A stretch of 64,000 nucleotides of DNA from Prevotella sp. (GTDB lineage Bacteria; Bacteroidota; Bacteroidia; Bacteroidales; Bacteroidaceae), in assembly GCA_017447515.1 (NCBI GenBank), contig JAFSNG010000057.1, forward strand, positions 1-64,000, written 5' to 3'. This document shows positions 41,734 to 50,946 of this stretch, one piece after another. The notes beneath the pieces were generated by a model. The model ran no database searches and had not been told where the DNA came from. It saw only the letters and a program-made list of their open reading frames with translations. The number at the start of each line of letters is the position of its first letter. The stretch's first letter is position 1. The translations under genes were made by a program, and so were the position numbers.

Positions 41734-42810
41734 ATGGATGCGCAGAAAGTCATCATTTCCAACAACTTGCAGCAATCGCTCGGTGAAGCGATTGCTGCTT
41801 GTCAATACGACCTGCTGTTCGTGCTTGTCGACACCACCACCCAGCGCCTCTGCCTGCCCGTCGTGGCCGACTACGACTGCATGCGCGACGCACGCTGCAT
41901 CGTCATCCCCGACACCGACACCCACAAGACGCTCGACTCCGTCACCCATGTCTGGTCCGAACTGCAGCGCCTCGGGGCTACCCGCCATTCGCTAATGATC
42001 AATCTCGGCGGCGGCATGGTCACCGACCTCGGCGGTTTCGCCGCCTCCACCTTCAAGCGCGGCATTCAGTACATCAACATCCCCACCACGCTGCTCTCCA
42101 TGGTCGATGCCTCCGTGGGCGGCAAGACCGGCTTCAATTTCGGAGGACTGAAAAACGAGATTGGCGTCTTCTCCAATGCCAGCTCCGTCATCCTCGACAC
42201 CACGTTCCTGCGCACCATGGACCGCGAGAACCTCCTCTCCGGCTATGCCGAGATGCTCAAGCACGGCCTCATCTCCAACGACCGCATGTGGGCTGAACTC
42301 CTAGAATTTCTAGAATCTCTAGATCATCTAGACCATCTAGATTCTCAAGATCCTCTAGCCCCCCTTTCCCCCATGCTTGCCGAAAGCGTCGCCGTCAAGC
42401 AGCGCATTGTCACCGAAGACCCCACCGAGCGCGGCATCCGCAAGGCCCTCAACCTCGGTCATACCGCCGGCCACGCCTTCGAGTCGCTGGCCCTCGAGCG
42501 CAAGCCCGTCCTCCACGGCTATGCCGTCGCCTACGGACTCATCGTCGAGCTCTACCTCTGTTGCGTCAAGACCGGTTTCCCGCAGCATAAGATGCGCCAG
42601 ACCGTTGCCGCCATCAAGGAGCACTACGGCCGCATGCCCATCACCTGCGACGACTACCCCCAGCTCCTTGCCCTCATGCACCACGACAAGAAGAACACCG
42701 GCAGCGACATCAATTTCACCCTCCTCGGCAACGTCGGCGACATCCGCATCAACCAGACCGCCTCAGAGGACGAAATCCGCGAAGCCCTCGACTTCTACCG
42801 CGAGTGCTAA
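41734..42810 (+). CDS. aroB: 3-dehydroquinate synthase
   Basis: Second step of the shikimate pathway: DAHP to 3-dehydroquinate with NAD and a metal ion. The 358-residue protein has G-G-G-M-V-T-D-L-G-G-F (90-100), G-G-K-T-G-F-N-F-G-G-L-K-N and the metal-binding N-L-G-H-T-A-G-H-A-F-E-S. Between the conserved Y-A-E-M-L-K-H-G segment and S-V-A-V-K there is a replaced or extended stretch, L-E-F-L-E-S-L-D-H-L-D-H-L-D, encoded by ctaga-rich repeats (42301-42359). The gene ends in a four-base overlap with a broken convergent gene. Confidence 0.94.
   Translation: MDAQKVIISNNLQQSLGEAIAACQYDLLFVLVDTTTQRLCLPVVADYDCMRDARCIVIPDTDTHKTLDSVTHVWSELQRLGATRHSLMINLGGGMVTDLGGFAASTFKRGIQYINIPTTLLSMVDASVGGKTGFNFGGLKNEIGVFSNASSVILDTTFLRTMDRENLLSGYAEMLKHGLISNDRMWAELLEFLESLDHLDHLDSQDPLAPLSPMLAESVAVKQRIVTEDPTERGIRKALNLGHTAGHAFESLALERKPVLHGYAVAYGLIVELYLCCVKTGFPQHKMRQTVAAIKEHYGRMPITCDDYPQLLALMHHDKKNTGSDINFTLLGNVGDIRINQTASEDEIREALDFYREC
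42301..42359. repeat. tctaga-type direct repeats inside aroB
   Basis: About six copies of a unit like ctagaatct / ctagatcat / ctagaccat with 9-12 base spacing lie in frame within aroB. They encode Leu-Glu/Asp-rich sequence in a loop that is not conserved in the family. Confidence 0.7.
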
Positions 42811-43177
42811 CCTTTAACCCGTATCATCGCGAAGGTTGCGGTGTAGGTGGTGCCGCCCTCGATGCTGCCGATGTTCGTCTCGGTTTCATCGGTAATGGTC
42901 AGGTTGCCGCCGTTGACGTAGATGACCATGCCGTAGGTCTCGTTCGCGGTGAGGCTGCGGCTCAGCTTATGACAGTTCAGGTCGATGGTCACGGTCTGGC
43001 CGCTGTTGATCGTGAGTTTCTCACTCAGCTCGATGTCCGCCGTGAGCCTGATGTACGCGCCGTCGGTGATGGCGCTGTTCAATTCGTCCTTCGTCGAAAC
43101 TTCGGTCTGCGCCCACGCCCCCTGCACTATCATGCATATCAAGGCAATAGTTAATAGTAGAGATTTTTTATATTCAT
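42807..43177 (-). pseudogene. Small secreted protein gene with a broken start
   Basis: The ATG at 43177 opens M-N-I-K but meets a stop after eight codons. If the run of six A (coding strand, 43164-43169) had one more base, the reading would continue as a good signal peptide, K-K-S-L-L-L-T-I-A-L-I-C-M-I-V-Q-G-A-W-A-Q, and on into the 100-residue mature protein. The mature part (T-I-N-S-G-Q-T-V-T-I-D-L-N near 45-57) looks like one beta-helix turn of larger Bacteroidetes surface proteins and stops early. A strong promoter precedes it. It could be a true frameshift, a base-call error, or a gene using a weak TTG start at 43142. Confidence 0.6.
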
Positions 43178-43265
43178 AGTTGTATTATTTTTAAGCCCCT
43201 CACATTCAGTGCGTTATATATCGTTTTGCGTAGGTTCATACTTTCGTTTGTAGTTTTCTTTGGCA

Positions 43266-43297
43266 CAAAGATACGACAAATTTACGAATCAAACAAA
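43266..43297 (-). promoter_or_regulatory. Promoter of the broken small secreted gene
   Basis: Minus strand TTTG, 20 bases, TAtcTTTG, 88 bases before the out-of-frame ATG at 43177. Its perfect form suggests the gene was, or still is, expressed. Confidence 0.78.
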
Positions 43298-43353
43298 TTT
43301 TCGGGCATAAAAAACCTCCATGAATCTTGCGCCAAAGGGCGGGGTTACGAGGA

Positions 43354-45732
43354 TTAGAAGGGATAGCCGATGGCGAAGTGGAGGGTTTGGTAGCGGCTGA
43401 AGCTGTCGACGTTGAAGTAGCCGGAACGGCTGGTGTCGTAGGGCAGGTGGAGGCCGACGCCCCAGTCGAGACGGATGATGAGGAAGTCGAGGTCGTAGCG
43501 CAGTCCGATGCCGGTGCCCAGTGCGAGCTCGCGGAAGAAGTTCTTCAGCCGGAAGTTGCCGGGCGTGAAGGCCTCCTCCATATCCGGGTCGTCGTAATGG
43601 TCGCCGGGCGGCGTCCAGACGTTGCCGGCATCGAGGAAGATGGCTCCTTGGAGGTTGCCGAAGAGCTGGGGGCGGTACTCGAGGTTAGCGACGAACTTGA
43701 TAGAGCCGTTGCGGAATATGTAGTCGAAGGCATGTTGGCCAAAACTCTTCACGGATCCCGGACCCACGCCACGTACGGGGAAAGCGCGGATGCTGTTGGC
43801 ACCGCCCACATAGAACATCTCGCTGTTGGGCACCCAATCGCTGTTGCCATAGGTCCATATATAGCCTGCATTGATGTGTCCCACGAGCCTCGACGTGCTG
43901 TTCAGTCGCCACGTCTTGGTGAAGTCGGTCTCAATCTTCAGGAACTGTGAATAGGGGTTCTTGAAGAGTTCCTTGTCCTTTTCGTTCCAGTCGTGGCCAG
44001 CGAGGAGATAGCAGAGCGAGACGATGTTGCCCGCCTCGGAGAGGGTGGTCTCCCAGCGGATGGGGTTGAGCTTGGAGGCGGGACTGGTGTAGGTATAGGT
44101 GTAGCGCATCTCAGGGATGAAGTAGTCCTGCATGGTGACGGCCAGATAGGGGTTAATGCGCACCAGCGAGTCGAAGGCGGCAGTATGGCTGTTCATGAAC
44201 TGATACTTCACAGTGAGCGGCGAGAACTCGTGCTGGCTCTGCGCGGAGGTTTGCCAGCGGTAGGTCCACTCGCCGGAGTTGACGTGCATCTTGTAGTAGC
44301 TGGGGCGGTAGATGATGTCGGACGACACCTTGGCGATGGTCGAGGGGGTGGAGTAGAAGCGTCGCCGGCGGATGACGCGGCCGTCCTTGTCGCGACGCAC
44401 TCGGTTGCCGCCGAAGAAGGGTGCGATGATGCGCGGGAACTCGATGGAGGCGTCGGCACCATAGTCGTAGTTGTTCATCTTGGACCCGCCACTGGTGGAC
44501 CACTCGTAGGAGCCGTGGATGTTGATGTCGATTTTCTCGCCTCCGCGGAAGGCATTGCGGCGGGTGACACCCATGCGCAGCTCGGGACCGATGCGTCCGA
44601 TGGTGCGGGCGTTGAAGTTGGTCTCGATGTAGAAGTCCCAGGGCTTGTCGAACACGCAGTTGAGCGTGAGGTCGAGGGTATCAGCGCGGGGTGTGAAGGT
44701 GAAGTCGGTCATGGAGAAGAGGCCCATGGCGTTGATTTTCGTGACGGACTGCTGGTAGTTGTCGTAGCTGTAGAGCTGGCGTGGGCGCAGCTTCATGTCG
44801 GCCATGAGCACGCGGGTGCGGATGGGGGGCTTCTTGCCCGAATAGCGCACGGTGAAGTAGCGGCCGACGACGGAGTCGGTGGGCTGTTCCATGAATGTCT
44901 TCTTCATGTTGATGTTGACGCGGCCGATGTACCACTTATGGGTGGCTTCGACGGGGACGTCGTTGGCCATGCGCAACTGGAGCTGCGCCTTGCCGTCGAC
45001 GACGAACGTGTCGGCCAGATACGACGCATAGCTGGGCTGGTAGTAGTAGAAGCCGTTGTTGCGCAGGAGACTGCTGATGCGCTGGCGCTCGGCATCGAGA
45101 CGGCTGACGGCAAAGGGGTCGCCGCGATGGATGGTGGCTTCGTCGGCCGTGGCGCGTATAAGGCTGTCGGCCTCGGCGGGGAAGTCGAAATAGCCTATGC
45201 TGTCGAGCGTATAGAGCCGGCCGGGTCGTACGTCGTAGGCTATCTTGGCCGTCTTGGGATTCTTCTGCTGGATGACCTCGTAGTCGACCTGTCCGTTGAA
45301 GTAGCCGTGGTTGCGCAGTACGCCCTGTGCCACCTGGGCGCGCAGTTCGGGGTTGACCCACGACATGAGTACGGGCTGCTTGCCGAAGGTCTTCGTCATC
45401 CACTGTGCAAACTTGGTGTCGCGGTCGTGGTAGTGGTTCCAAATGGAAACGCCCATGGAGAACGGCATGCGGTAGTAGCTGCTGCCGAGGATGGCGCCGT
45501 TGGGGGCTGTGGCCAGTGCGGCCTCGACCTCCTCCTGTGCCAGGACGAAGTTCTTGGCTGCGACGTCGGACGTGTGGCTGGTGCTGTCATCTTGTGCGTG
45601 CTGGCTGTAGGTAATCTTCTTCAGTCCGGTGAAGAGCTGGTCGTCCTCGGGAATGTTCTTCGTCATGGAACAGGAGACGAGGAGGACGGCAGATGTCAGA
45701 TGGATGATGTATGATGTTTTATATCGTGTCAT
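43354..45732 (-). CDS. tamL: TamL: BamA/TamA-family outer-membrane lipoprotein
   Basis: A 792-residue outer-membrane assembly protein. A lipoprotein signal ends L-L-V-S-C with C21. POTRA-like domains follow (about 80-375; one has the pattern L-R-N-N-G-F-Y-Y-Y), then a 16-strand-type barrel (about 385-792) ending in A-I-G-Y-P-F. The lipid anchor distinguishes TamL of Bacteroidetes from TamA. It overlaps the tamB stop by four bases, so the pair is coupled and should form the translocation and assembly module. The signal peptide coding DNA contains a spacer-type repeat (45691-45717), an unusual origin for that segment. Confidence 0.88.
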   Translation of the reverse strand: MTRYKTSYIIHLTSAVLLVSCSMTKNIPEDDQLFTGLKKITYSQHAQDDSTSHTSDVAAKNFVLAQEEVEAALATAPNGAILGSSYYRMPFSMGVSIWNHYHDRDTKFAQWMTKTFGKQPVLMSWVNPELRAQVAQGVLRNHGYFNGQVDYEVIQQKNPKTAKIAYDVRPGRLYTLDSIGYFDFPAEADSLIRATADEATIHRGDPFAVSRLDAERQRISSLLRNNGFYYYQPSYASYLADTFVVDGKAQLQLRMANDVPVEATHKWYIGRVNINMKKTFMEQPTDSVVGRYFTVRYSGKKPPIRTRVLMADMKLRPRQLYSYDNYQQSVTKINAMGLFSMTDFTFTPRADTLDLTLNCVFDKPWDFYIETNFNARTIGRIGPELRMGVTRRNAFRGGEKIDINIHGSYEWSTSGGSKMNNYDYGADASIEFPRIIAPFFGGNRVRRDKDGRVIRRRRFYSTPSTIAKVSSDIIYRPSYYKMHVNSGEWTYRWQTSAQSQHEFSPLTVKYQFMNSHTAAFDSLVRINPYLAVTMQDYFIPEMRYTYTYTSPASKLNPIRWETTLSEAGNIVSLCYLLAGHDWNEKDKELFKNPYSQFLKIETDFTKTWRLNSTSRLVGHINAGYIWTYGNSDWVPNSEMFYVGGANSIRAFPVRGVGPGSVKSFGQHAFDYIFRNGSIKFVANLEYRPQLFGNLQGAIFLDAGNVWTPPGDHYDDPDMEEAFTPGNFRLKNFFRELALGTGIGLRYDLDFLIIRLDWGVGLHLPYDTSRSGYFNVDSFSRYQTLHFAIGYPF
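45691..45717. repeat. acatcatacatc-type repeat in the tamL signal peptide
   Basis: Read on the coding strand this is acatcatacatc followed by atccatctgacat, the same style as the pump-operon spacer at 5549-5588, with which it shares the 12-base string acatcatacatc. It encodes T-S-Y-I-I-H-L-T-S, the hydrophobic core of the signal peptide. Confidence 0.55.
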
Positions 45733-48700
45733 GGGCGTTGGGTCTTTAGGGTGTCGGTACTGACGCTGTCGCGCGGGGCGGGGGCGTTGTCGGAGGAACC
45801 GGCATCACGCGGACGCATGGGAATCTGCGTCTGGATGTCCTTGAAGCGGAAGATGTCCCAGAAACTTTGCAGCGAACGGCGCCACGTGAAGCCGCCGCCG
45901 TATTTCTGGGTATAGCCGTCGAGCCAGTCGTAGCTGTTGTTCTCGTAGAACAGCGTGACGAACTTGTTGGCGGTCTGGTCGAGGCGGTACTCCAGCGTCA
46001 CATTGTCGAAGAACGAATTGTTGCGCTGTTGCAGCTCGGCACCTGTCGACACCACGCCTCCGATGGAGATCTTCAGGCGGTTGTTCATGAAGCGCTTGGC
46101 GAACTTGAACGAATAGTCGGTGTGCATTCTGCCCGTCGCGTCGGTCGAATTGTCAACACCCATCGAGAGGTCCAGCGTGCGCAGGGCATTGCCGGTGATG
46201 CTGTTGATTTCGCTGTTGAGGAACGAGCTCAGCGCGGAGTTCATGGAGAAGGCACTGGTGTTGCCGTCGGCCAGATACATGCCAGTGGTGAGCATGGTCA
46301 CTGCCAGCTTGCCGCGTTGTTCGCGACCCATGGCCTGCAATTCGCTGTGAATCACCATGTCCTCGGGTGCGTCGAGGGTAAATTCCACGCCCATGTTGTC
46401 CAGCGTCTGGGTAATCTTCACGCCGCAGTCGAAGAGCACGCTGCGCCCAGCACCGCTTGTTCCCGAAACGCCAGCCTTGGTGCGCTCCGTGGCCGTGATG
46501 TTCAGCGTGGGGTTCATCGGGTCGCCCGTAAATTCGATGAACGAGCCGTCCTGAATGGTGAACGTTTTCAGCGGAATGATGGGCAGCGAGTATTTCATCT
46601 CGCCGTTCGACAGCGTATAGCGTCCGCGCAGCACGAGGTTGTCGGCAGGGCTGTATTGCATGCGCAGCGTGCCGCCGCCCATCAGGTCGATGTAGTTCGA
46701 ATGGTCGGTGTTCAGGTAGGCCATGACGTGGGCGCCTTTCGACACGTCGATAGTCATATCCATCTGGAAACCTGTCAGCTCAGGACGTGTCACCACAGTC
46801 TGCGTGGTGTCGCTGAAATCGGTGAATTTCACCAGCTCGTTCAATTGGTTGTCCGTCGTCAGCGGGGTGTCGCGCAGCACGTAGCTCATGTCCGTCGAAC
46901 CGAGCACGTCGAGCCGGCCGCGCATCGACAGGTTGTCTATCGGACCGTTCATGCGCGCAAACATATTGACGAAGACCTTGCCGTAAGCAATGCTTTGGGG
47001 GTTCTCCTCGGCACCGATGATCTGGTAGTTGCGGGCCTGCATCCTCAGGTTCACCATCATCTGTGAGGGGTTGCTGAAGTCGATGTCGCCCTGGATGTTC
47101 AGCGGGTTGTTGTTGTAGGCGTAGACGGTGAAGTTCTCGAGCAGCAGTTTCGAATCGACGATACGCACAGGGTCGTTGTCGAAGCGCAGCTTCACACCGT
47201 ACGGAATGCTCTCGACGTACGACGAGTCCAGATAGATTTCACCGTCAACCTTCGGCGCGTCCAGTGTGCCCTTGATGGCCAGCTCGCCTTCGCCGTAGCC
47301 GAGGAATCCGAACAGCTGGTCGGGAATGAAACCGTTGACCATCGACAGCGGCAGGCGGTTGAGTTGCAGGTGTGCATCGATGCGGCCGTTGTCATTGTTA
47401 TAATAGGTACCGGTGAGCAGTCCTATCTCGTTGTCGTCCTTCATCAGTCGTGCCTCTATGGCGTGGGCGTCGTCCTCCTTCTGCAGATACATTAGCTCGG
47501 TGCTCACATTGCCGATGGGGCTGTGTTCGTAGGTCATGTCGCGTACGGACATGTCGCTGACCATCGAGAAGTGGCCGCCAGCATCCTGGATGACGTGGTA
47601 GTCGCCATTGAGGATGCCGGTCATCTGGGGCAGGTAGTAGGGCAGCACGCTGGTGACTTCGCCCAGGTTCAGCTTGTTCAGGCTGATGGTGATGTCCTGC
47701 TGTGTCGTGGGGTCGCTGTCGTCGGAATAGATCTTCACACCTGTGCCGTCGTCGGCAATGAGGTCTATCTTCGTCTGCACCTTGTGACCGCGCGTCAGCA
47801 GCACGAAATTGTCGGGGTTGAGGTTGAATTCCTTGTAACCGATTGTCGGACGCTCAGGCATCAGGTGCAGATTGATGCCCGAGTCAACCATTTCGGCCTT
47901 GGCTCCCAGACGGATACCCAGGCGGTCGTTGACGTCGTAGTAGCGTACGCCGAAGGTGGCTCCGCGCTCCTGTATCAGTCCGTCGACGAGGGTGTTGAAG
48001 ACAAACCGCGGGTTTTTCTTGTTGTTGCGCACCTGGCCTTGGAACGACAGGTGGTTCTTGCGTTGTACGAGACTGAAATTGATGGTGTCGAGCAGCATGT
48101 CGCCCGTCGTCAGCGAATGGACAAAGCCCTTGCCGTTGATGCCTGTCTCGGGCGATGTGTCCATGTCGAACTGCAATTGCTTGAAGTCGATGTCCAGACT
48201 GCTGCTCAGGAAAGTGACGATGGGATTCTCCTGCTTGCTCTCGACGTGGAGCTTCATGACGGGAAGCAGGCGGCGGATGGCGGGCTGGTCGATGATGCGC
48301 AGGTTGTACTGCTCAGCGACGGAATCGCTAAGCACGGTGAGGCGTTGCAGCAGGCGTTCGTAGTCGCCGCTGGCGTCGGCCTTGACGATGAAGTCGCCGC
48401 TCTGTGCACGCAGATAGGTGGTGTCGGGACGGGTCTTGATGAGCAGTCCGATATCGCCGGGGCGGTAGGTCTTGCTGGAGTCGCGCAGCGTCAGGTCGTT
48501 AATGAGTCCGCTGACACTATGCGTCTGCTTCAGGTCGGAGTTCAGGTCGACGTGTCCGCAGAGTCCGATGCTCAGCGGATGGGGTGTCAGTCCCATGGCG
48601 TAGAGGTCCAGGCGGTTGAGGTCTGCCGTCACCGTACCGTCAATCTGGCTCTTCTTCATCAGGGCGTCGACGCTCACGAGACCGTTCATCAGTTTGTTGT

Positions 48701-50249
48701 CGCTGTTGATGTCGGCATGGGCGCGGCCGTCCTTGAGATCAGCTTGTGCTGTCAGGTTATCGAGGTTCCAGTGGCCGTAACCCAAGTGTTGTATCTTCGC
48801 ATCGGCGTGCAGCGTGGTGCGGGGTGAGAATAAGTCCGTGCCCTGACCTTTGGCCGTGATGTCGGCGGTGACGGTGTAGAACGAGTCGCGCGGCATGAAG
48901 TAGTGGAGGTTCAGGCGGTCGATGTGGGCGGTGACGTCGTAGCGCATCACGTCGGTATTGACGCGGCCCTTGGCTTTCACCGTGCCACCTCCCTCGCGGA
49001 GGGTCACGTCGGCATCATAGTCAGCACCGTCGGCTCTGAGGTGGCCGTTGGCACTCATACCGTTGGGGATGTGGTAGTTGCGTTGAACGTCGCGGGGCAG
49101 GGCAGCCATCACGAAGTTGAGGTTCTGCGTCCGGGCCTCGAAGTCGACGTCGGCCCTGAGGTGTTTCATATCGGTCATGTTTGCCACGAAACCAGTGGCT
49201 TTGGCAGCCAGTGCGGTGGGCAGCGACACGTCGAGGTCGGTGAATTCCATGTATTCCATGTTGCCCTTGACCTGACCCTTCACGCTCAGCGGGTATTGCG
49301 GCCATCGTTCCTGCATGGGGCGGGGGAGCGACGAGAGGAAGGGCATCAGGTCGTTGCGCGCCAGTTGGGCATCCATGGTCAGTTGCATGTTGCCCGGATT
49401 CAGCGAGTCCGTCAGCGACAGGGGCATGTCGAGGCCGACGATGAGGTCGCTGTCGGCCGTTTTCAGTTGCAGGTGAGGTGCCTTGATGCTGTCGTTTTCC
49501 ATCCGCAGCGGTCCGGTGTGCAGGCTCAGCTGAGGCATGTCGATATCGTTGTAGCGCAGGGCACCGTCGTTCCAGTCGATACTGCCCACGCTGTAGGCGG
49601 GCTTGCCAAGGTCGGCAACGACTTCGCGAACTTTCAGGTCGCCCATGCGTGTATAGATGTTGGTGGAGTCGTCTGCCAGGCGTAGTGTCAGGTCGCTGCG
49701 GCTGATGGTCAGGCTGTCCGCATAAATCTTCCATAGGGTTGGCGTGGTCGTCGTGTCCTCGGGTACCGAGTCGCGCAGCTGTATGTCCAGGTGGGCATCC
49801 TCCAGTTGCGCACCGTTGACCTCCACCGTCTGCTTGTCGAGGTCGATGCCCTTGCTGGTAAGTGCGAGGCGGTTGAAGCGGCCCTTTACGAGTGCTGCCT
49901 CCACGAAGCCGTTGGTGTTTAGTCGGGTGTTGGTCACCTCCAGTTCATTGATGACGACGCGCTTCTTCAGCAGCGGCCACAGTTCCACGTCGGCCACCAT
50001 GTGCTCTACGTCGGCAATGGTGTCGCCCTCGTGTATCATCTTGAAGTCGTCGATGGCCAAATCCAGCGGGAAGGCGAGGTTCACATGGCCCACGCTGATT
50101 TGCATGCCGGTTTTCTCCGACACGATTTCAGCCACTTTGTCGACGGCCCAGTTCTGGACGGGTGGCAGATAGAGCAATGCCGTCAGCACTACGAACAGTA
50201 CCAACGGACTCAGCAAAATGCCCAATATCCACCACAACGCCTTTTTCAT
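45729..50249 (-). CDS. tamB: TamB-like translocation and assembly module protein
   Basis: A 1506-residue inner-membrane-anchored, periplasm-spanning protein. An N-terminal membrane helix (about 5-27) is followed by an AsmA-like start (V-Q-N-W-A-V-D-K-V-A), a very long repetitive beta domain, and a C-terminal TamB/DUF490 domain (about 1050-1470) with G-G-G-T-L-R-M-Q-Y-S and L-R-G-R-Y-T-L-S-N-G. Such proteins form a hydrophobic groove thought to carry lipids or help barrel assembly between membranes. It overlaps tamL by four bases and starts 1 base after the pseudouridine synthase stop. It ends with a Pro/Arg-rich low-complexity tail. Confidence 0.92.
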   Translation of the reverse strand: MKKALWWILGILLSPLVLFVVLTALLYLPPVQNWAVDKVAEIVSEKTGMQISVGHVNLAFPLDLAIDDFKMIHEGDTIADVEHMVADVELWPLLKKRVVINELEVTNTRLNTNGFVEAALVKGRFNRLALTSKGIDLDKQTVEVNGAQLEDAHLDIQLRDSVPEDTTTTPTLWKIYADSLTISRSDLTLRLADDSTNIYTRMGDLKVREVVADLGKPAYSVGSIDWNDGALRYNDIDMPQLSLHTGPLRMENDSIKAPHLQLKTADSDLIVGLDMPLSLTDSLNPGNMQLTMDAQLARNDLMPFLSSLPRPMQERWPQYPLSVKGQVKGNMEYMEFTDLDVSLPTALAAKATGFVANMTDMKHLRADVDFEARTQNLNFVMAALPRDVQRNYHIPNGMSANGHLRADGADYDADVTLREGGGTVKAKGRVNTDVMRYDVTAHIDRLNLHYFMPRDSFYTVTADITAKGQGTDLFSPRTTLHADAKIQHLGYGHWNLDNLTAQADLKDGRAHADINSDNKLMNGLVSVDALMKKSQIDGTVTADLNRLDLYAMGLTPHPLSIGLCGHVDLNSDLKQTHSVSGLINDLTLRDSSKTYRPGDIGLLIKTRPDTTYLRAQSGDFIVKADASGDYERLLQRLTVLSDSVAEQYNLRIIDQPAIRRLLPVMKLHVESKQENPIVTFLSSSLDIDFKQLQFDMDTSPETGINGKGFVHSLTTGDMLLDTINFSLVQRKNHLSFQGQVRNNKKNPRFVFNTLVDGLIQERGATFGVRYYDVNDRLGIRLGAKAEMVDSGINLHLMPERPTIGYKEFNLNPDNFVLLTRGHKVQTKIDLIADDGTGVKIYSDDSDPTTQQDITISLNKLNLGEVTSVLPYYLPQMTGILNGDYHVIQDAGGHFSMVSDMSVRDMTYEHSPIGNVSTELMYLQKEDDAHAIEARLMKDDNEIGLLTGTYYNNDNGRIDAHLQLNRLPLSMVNGFIPDQLFGFLGYGEGELAIKGTLDAPKVDGEIYLDSSYVESIPYGVKLRFDNDPVRIVDSKLLLENFTVYAYNNNPLNIQGDIDFSNPSQMMVNLRMQARNYQIIGAEENPQSIAYGKVFVNMFARMNGPIDNLSMRGRLDVLGSTDMSYVLRDTPLTTDNQLNELVKFTDFSDTTQTVVTRPELTGFQMDMTIDVSKGAHVMAYLNTDHSNYIDLMGGGTLRMQYSPADNLVLRGRYTLSNGEMKYSLPIIPLKTFTIQDGSFIEFTGDPMNPTLNITATERTKAGVSGTSGAGRSVLFDCGVKITQTLDNMGVEFTLDAPEDMVIHSELQAMGREQRGKLAVTMLTTGMYLADGNTSAFSMNSALSSFLNSEINSITGNALRTLDLSMGVDNSTDATGRMHTDYSFKFAKRFMNNRLKISIGGVVSTGAELQQRNNSFFDNVTLEYRLDQTANKFVTLFYENNSYDWLDGYTQKYGGGFTWRRSLQSFWDIFRFKDIQTQIPMRPRDAGSSDNAPAPRDSVSTDTLKTQRP

Positions 50250-50250
50250 C

Positions 50251-50937
50251 TTAACTCTTAACTTTCGTCCAGATTCCTGTGAGTGGGGCTTCGACGACGA
50301 TATGTTCCTTCGAAACGGGATGAATGAACTCCATCCGACGGGAAAGCAACGAGATGCTGCCGTCGGGATTGCTACGCTTGGCGCCGTATTTCAGGTCGCC
50401 CTTGATGGGACAGCCCATCGCTGCCAACTGACAACGAATCTGGTGGTGGCGCCCCGTCAGCAGGTTCACTTCCAAGAGCGTGTAGCGGTCGGTATGACCT
50501 GCCACGCAGTATTTCAGGATGGCCTTCTTCGACCCGGGAACTTCGTGGTCGTAGGCGTACGACTTGTTCTGCTTCTCGTTGCGCATCAGCCAATGTTCCA
50601 GCGTATGCCATTCCCCATCATCTTCCACCTGGCATCTGCCATCTTCCATCTTACTTACCAGCGCCCAATAGGTCTTGTGTACCTCGCCGTCGCGAAACAT
50701 CGTGTTCAGGCGCGCCAAGGCCTTCGACGTCCGCGCAAACATCACCAATCCCGCCACAGGACGGTCCAGACGGTGGACAACACCCAGGAATACCGCACTG
50801 GGTTTCTGGTACTTCTCCTTGATGTACGCCTTCACCGTTTCCGACAGCGGGGTGTCGCCGGTCTTGTCGCCCTGCACGATTTCACCGCTCTCCTTTGTGA
50901 CGATAATCACGTGGTTATCCTCGTAGACTACCTGCAT
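50251..50937 (-). CDS. RluA-family RNA pseudouridine synthase
   Basis: A 228-residue enzyme of the RluA/RluD group lacking an S4 domain. The catalytic Asp lies in H-R-L-D-R-P-V-A-G-L (about 52-61), and the conserved G-R-H-H-Q-I-R and I-K-G-D-L-K-Y-G motifs follow. The segment S-K-M-E-D-G-R-C-Q-V-E-D-D-G-E-W between Y-W-A-L-V and the L-E-H-W-L motif seems longer than usual and is encoded by repeat-like DNA (50615-50657). The target uridine is unknown. It sits between luxS (9 bases upstream) and tamB. Confidence 0.9.
   Translation of the reverse strand: MQVVYEDNHVIIVTKESGEIVQGDKTGDTPLSETVKAYIKEKYQKPSAVFLGVVHRLDRPVAGLVMFARTSKALARLNTMFRDGEVHKTYWALVSKMEDGRCQVEDDGEWHTLEHWLMRNEKQNKSYAYDHEVPGSKKAILKYCVAGHTDRYTLLEVNLLTGRHHQIRCQLAAMGCPIKGDLKYGAKRSNPDGSISLLSRRMEFIHPVSKEHIVVEAPLTGIWTKVKS
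50615..50657. repeat. Spacer-type repeat inside the pseudouridine synthase gene
   Basis: On the coding strand: taagtaagatggaagatgg, then cagatgcc and gtggaagatgatgg. This is three to four degenerate copies of an agatgg unit like those in the spacers at 5549-5588 and 57380-57401, and it lies in frame. Confidence 0.5.
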
Positions 50938-50946
50938 AAATACTGA

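Noticed and set aside
43993..45714. A 573-codon plus-strand open frame opposite tamL
   Set aside because: Very Val/Gly/Glu-rich antisense translation with no domain; tamL on the other strand has a complete POTRA-barrel architecture.
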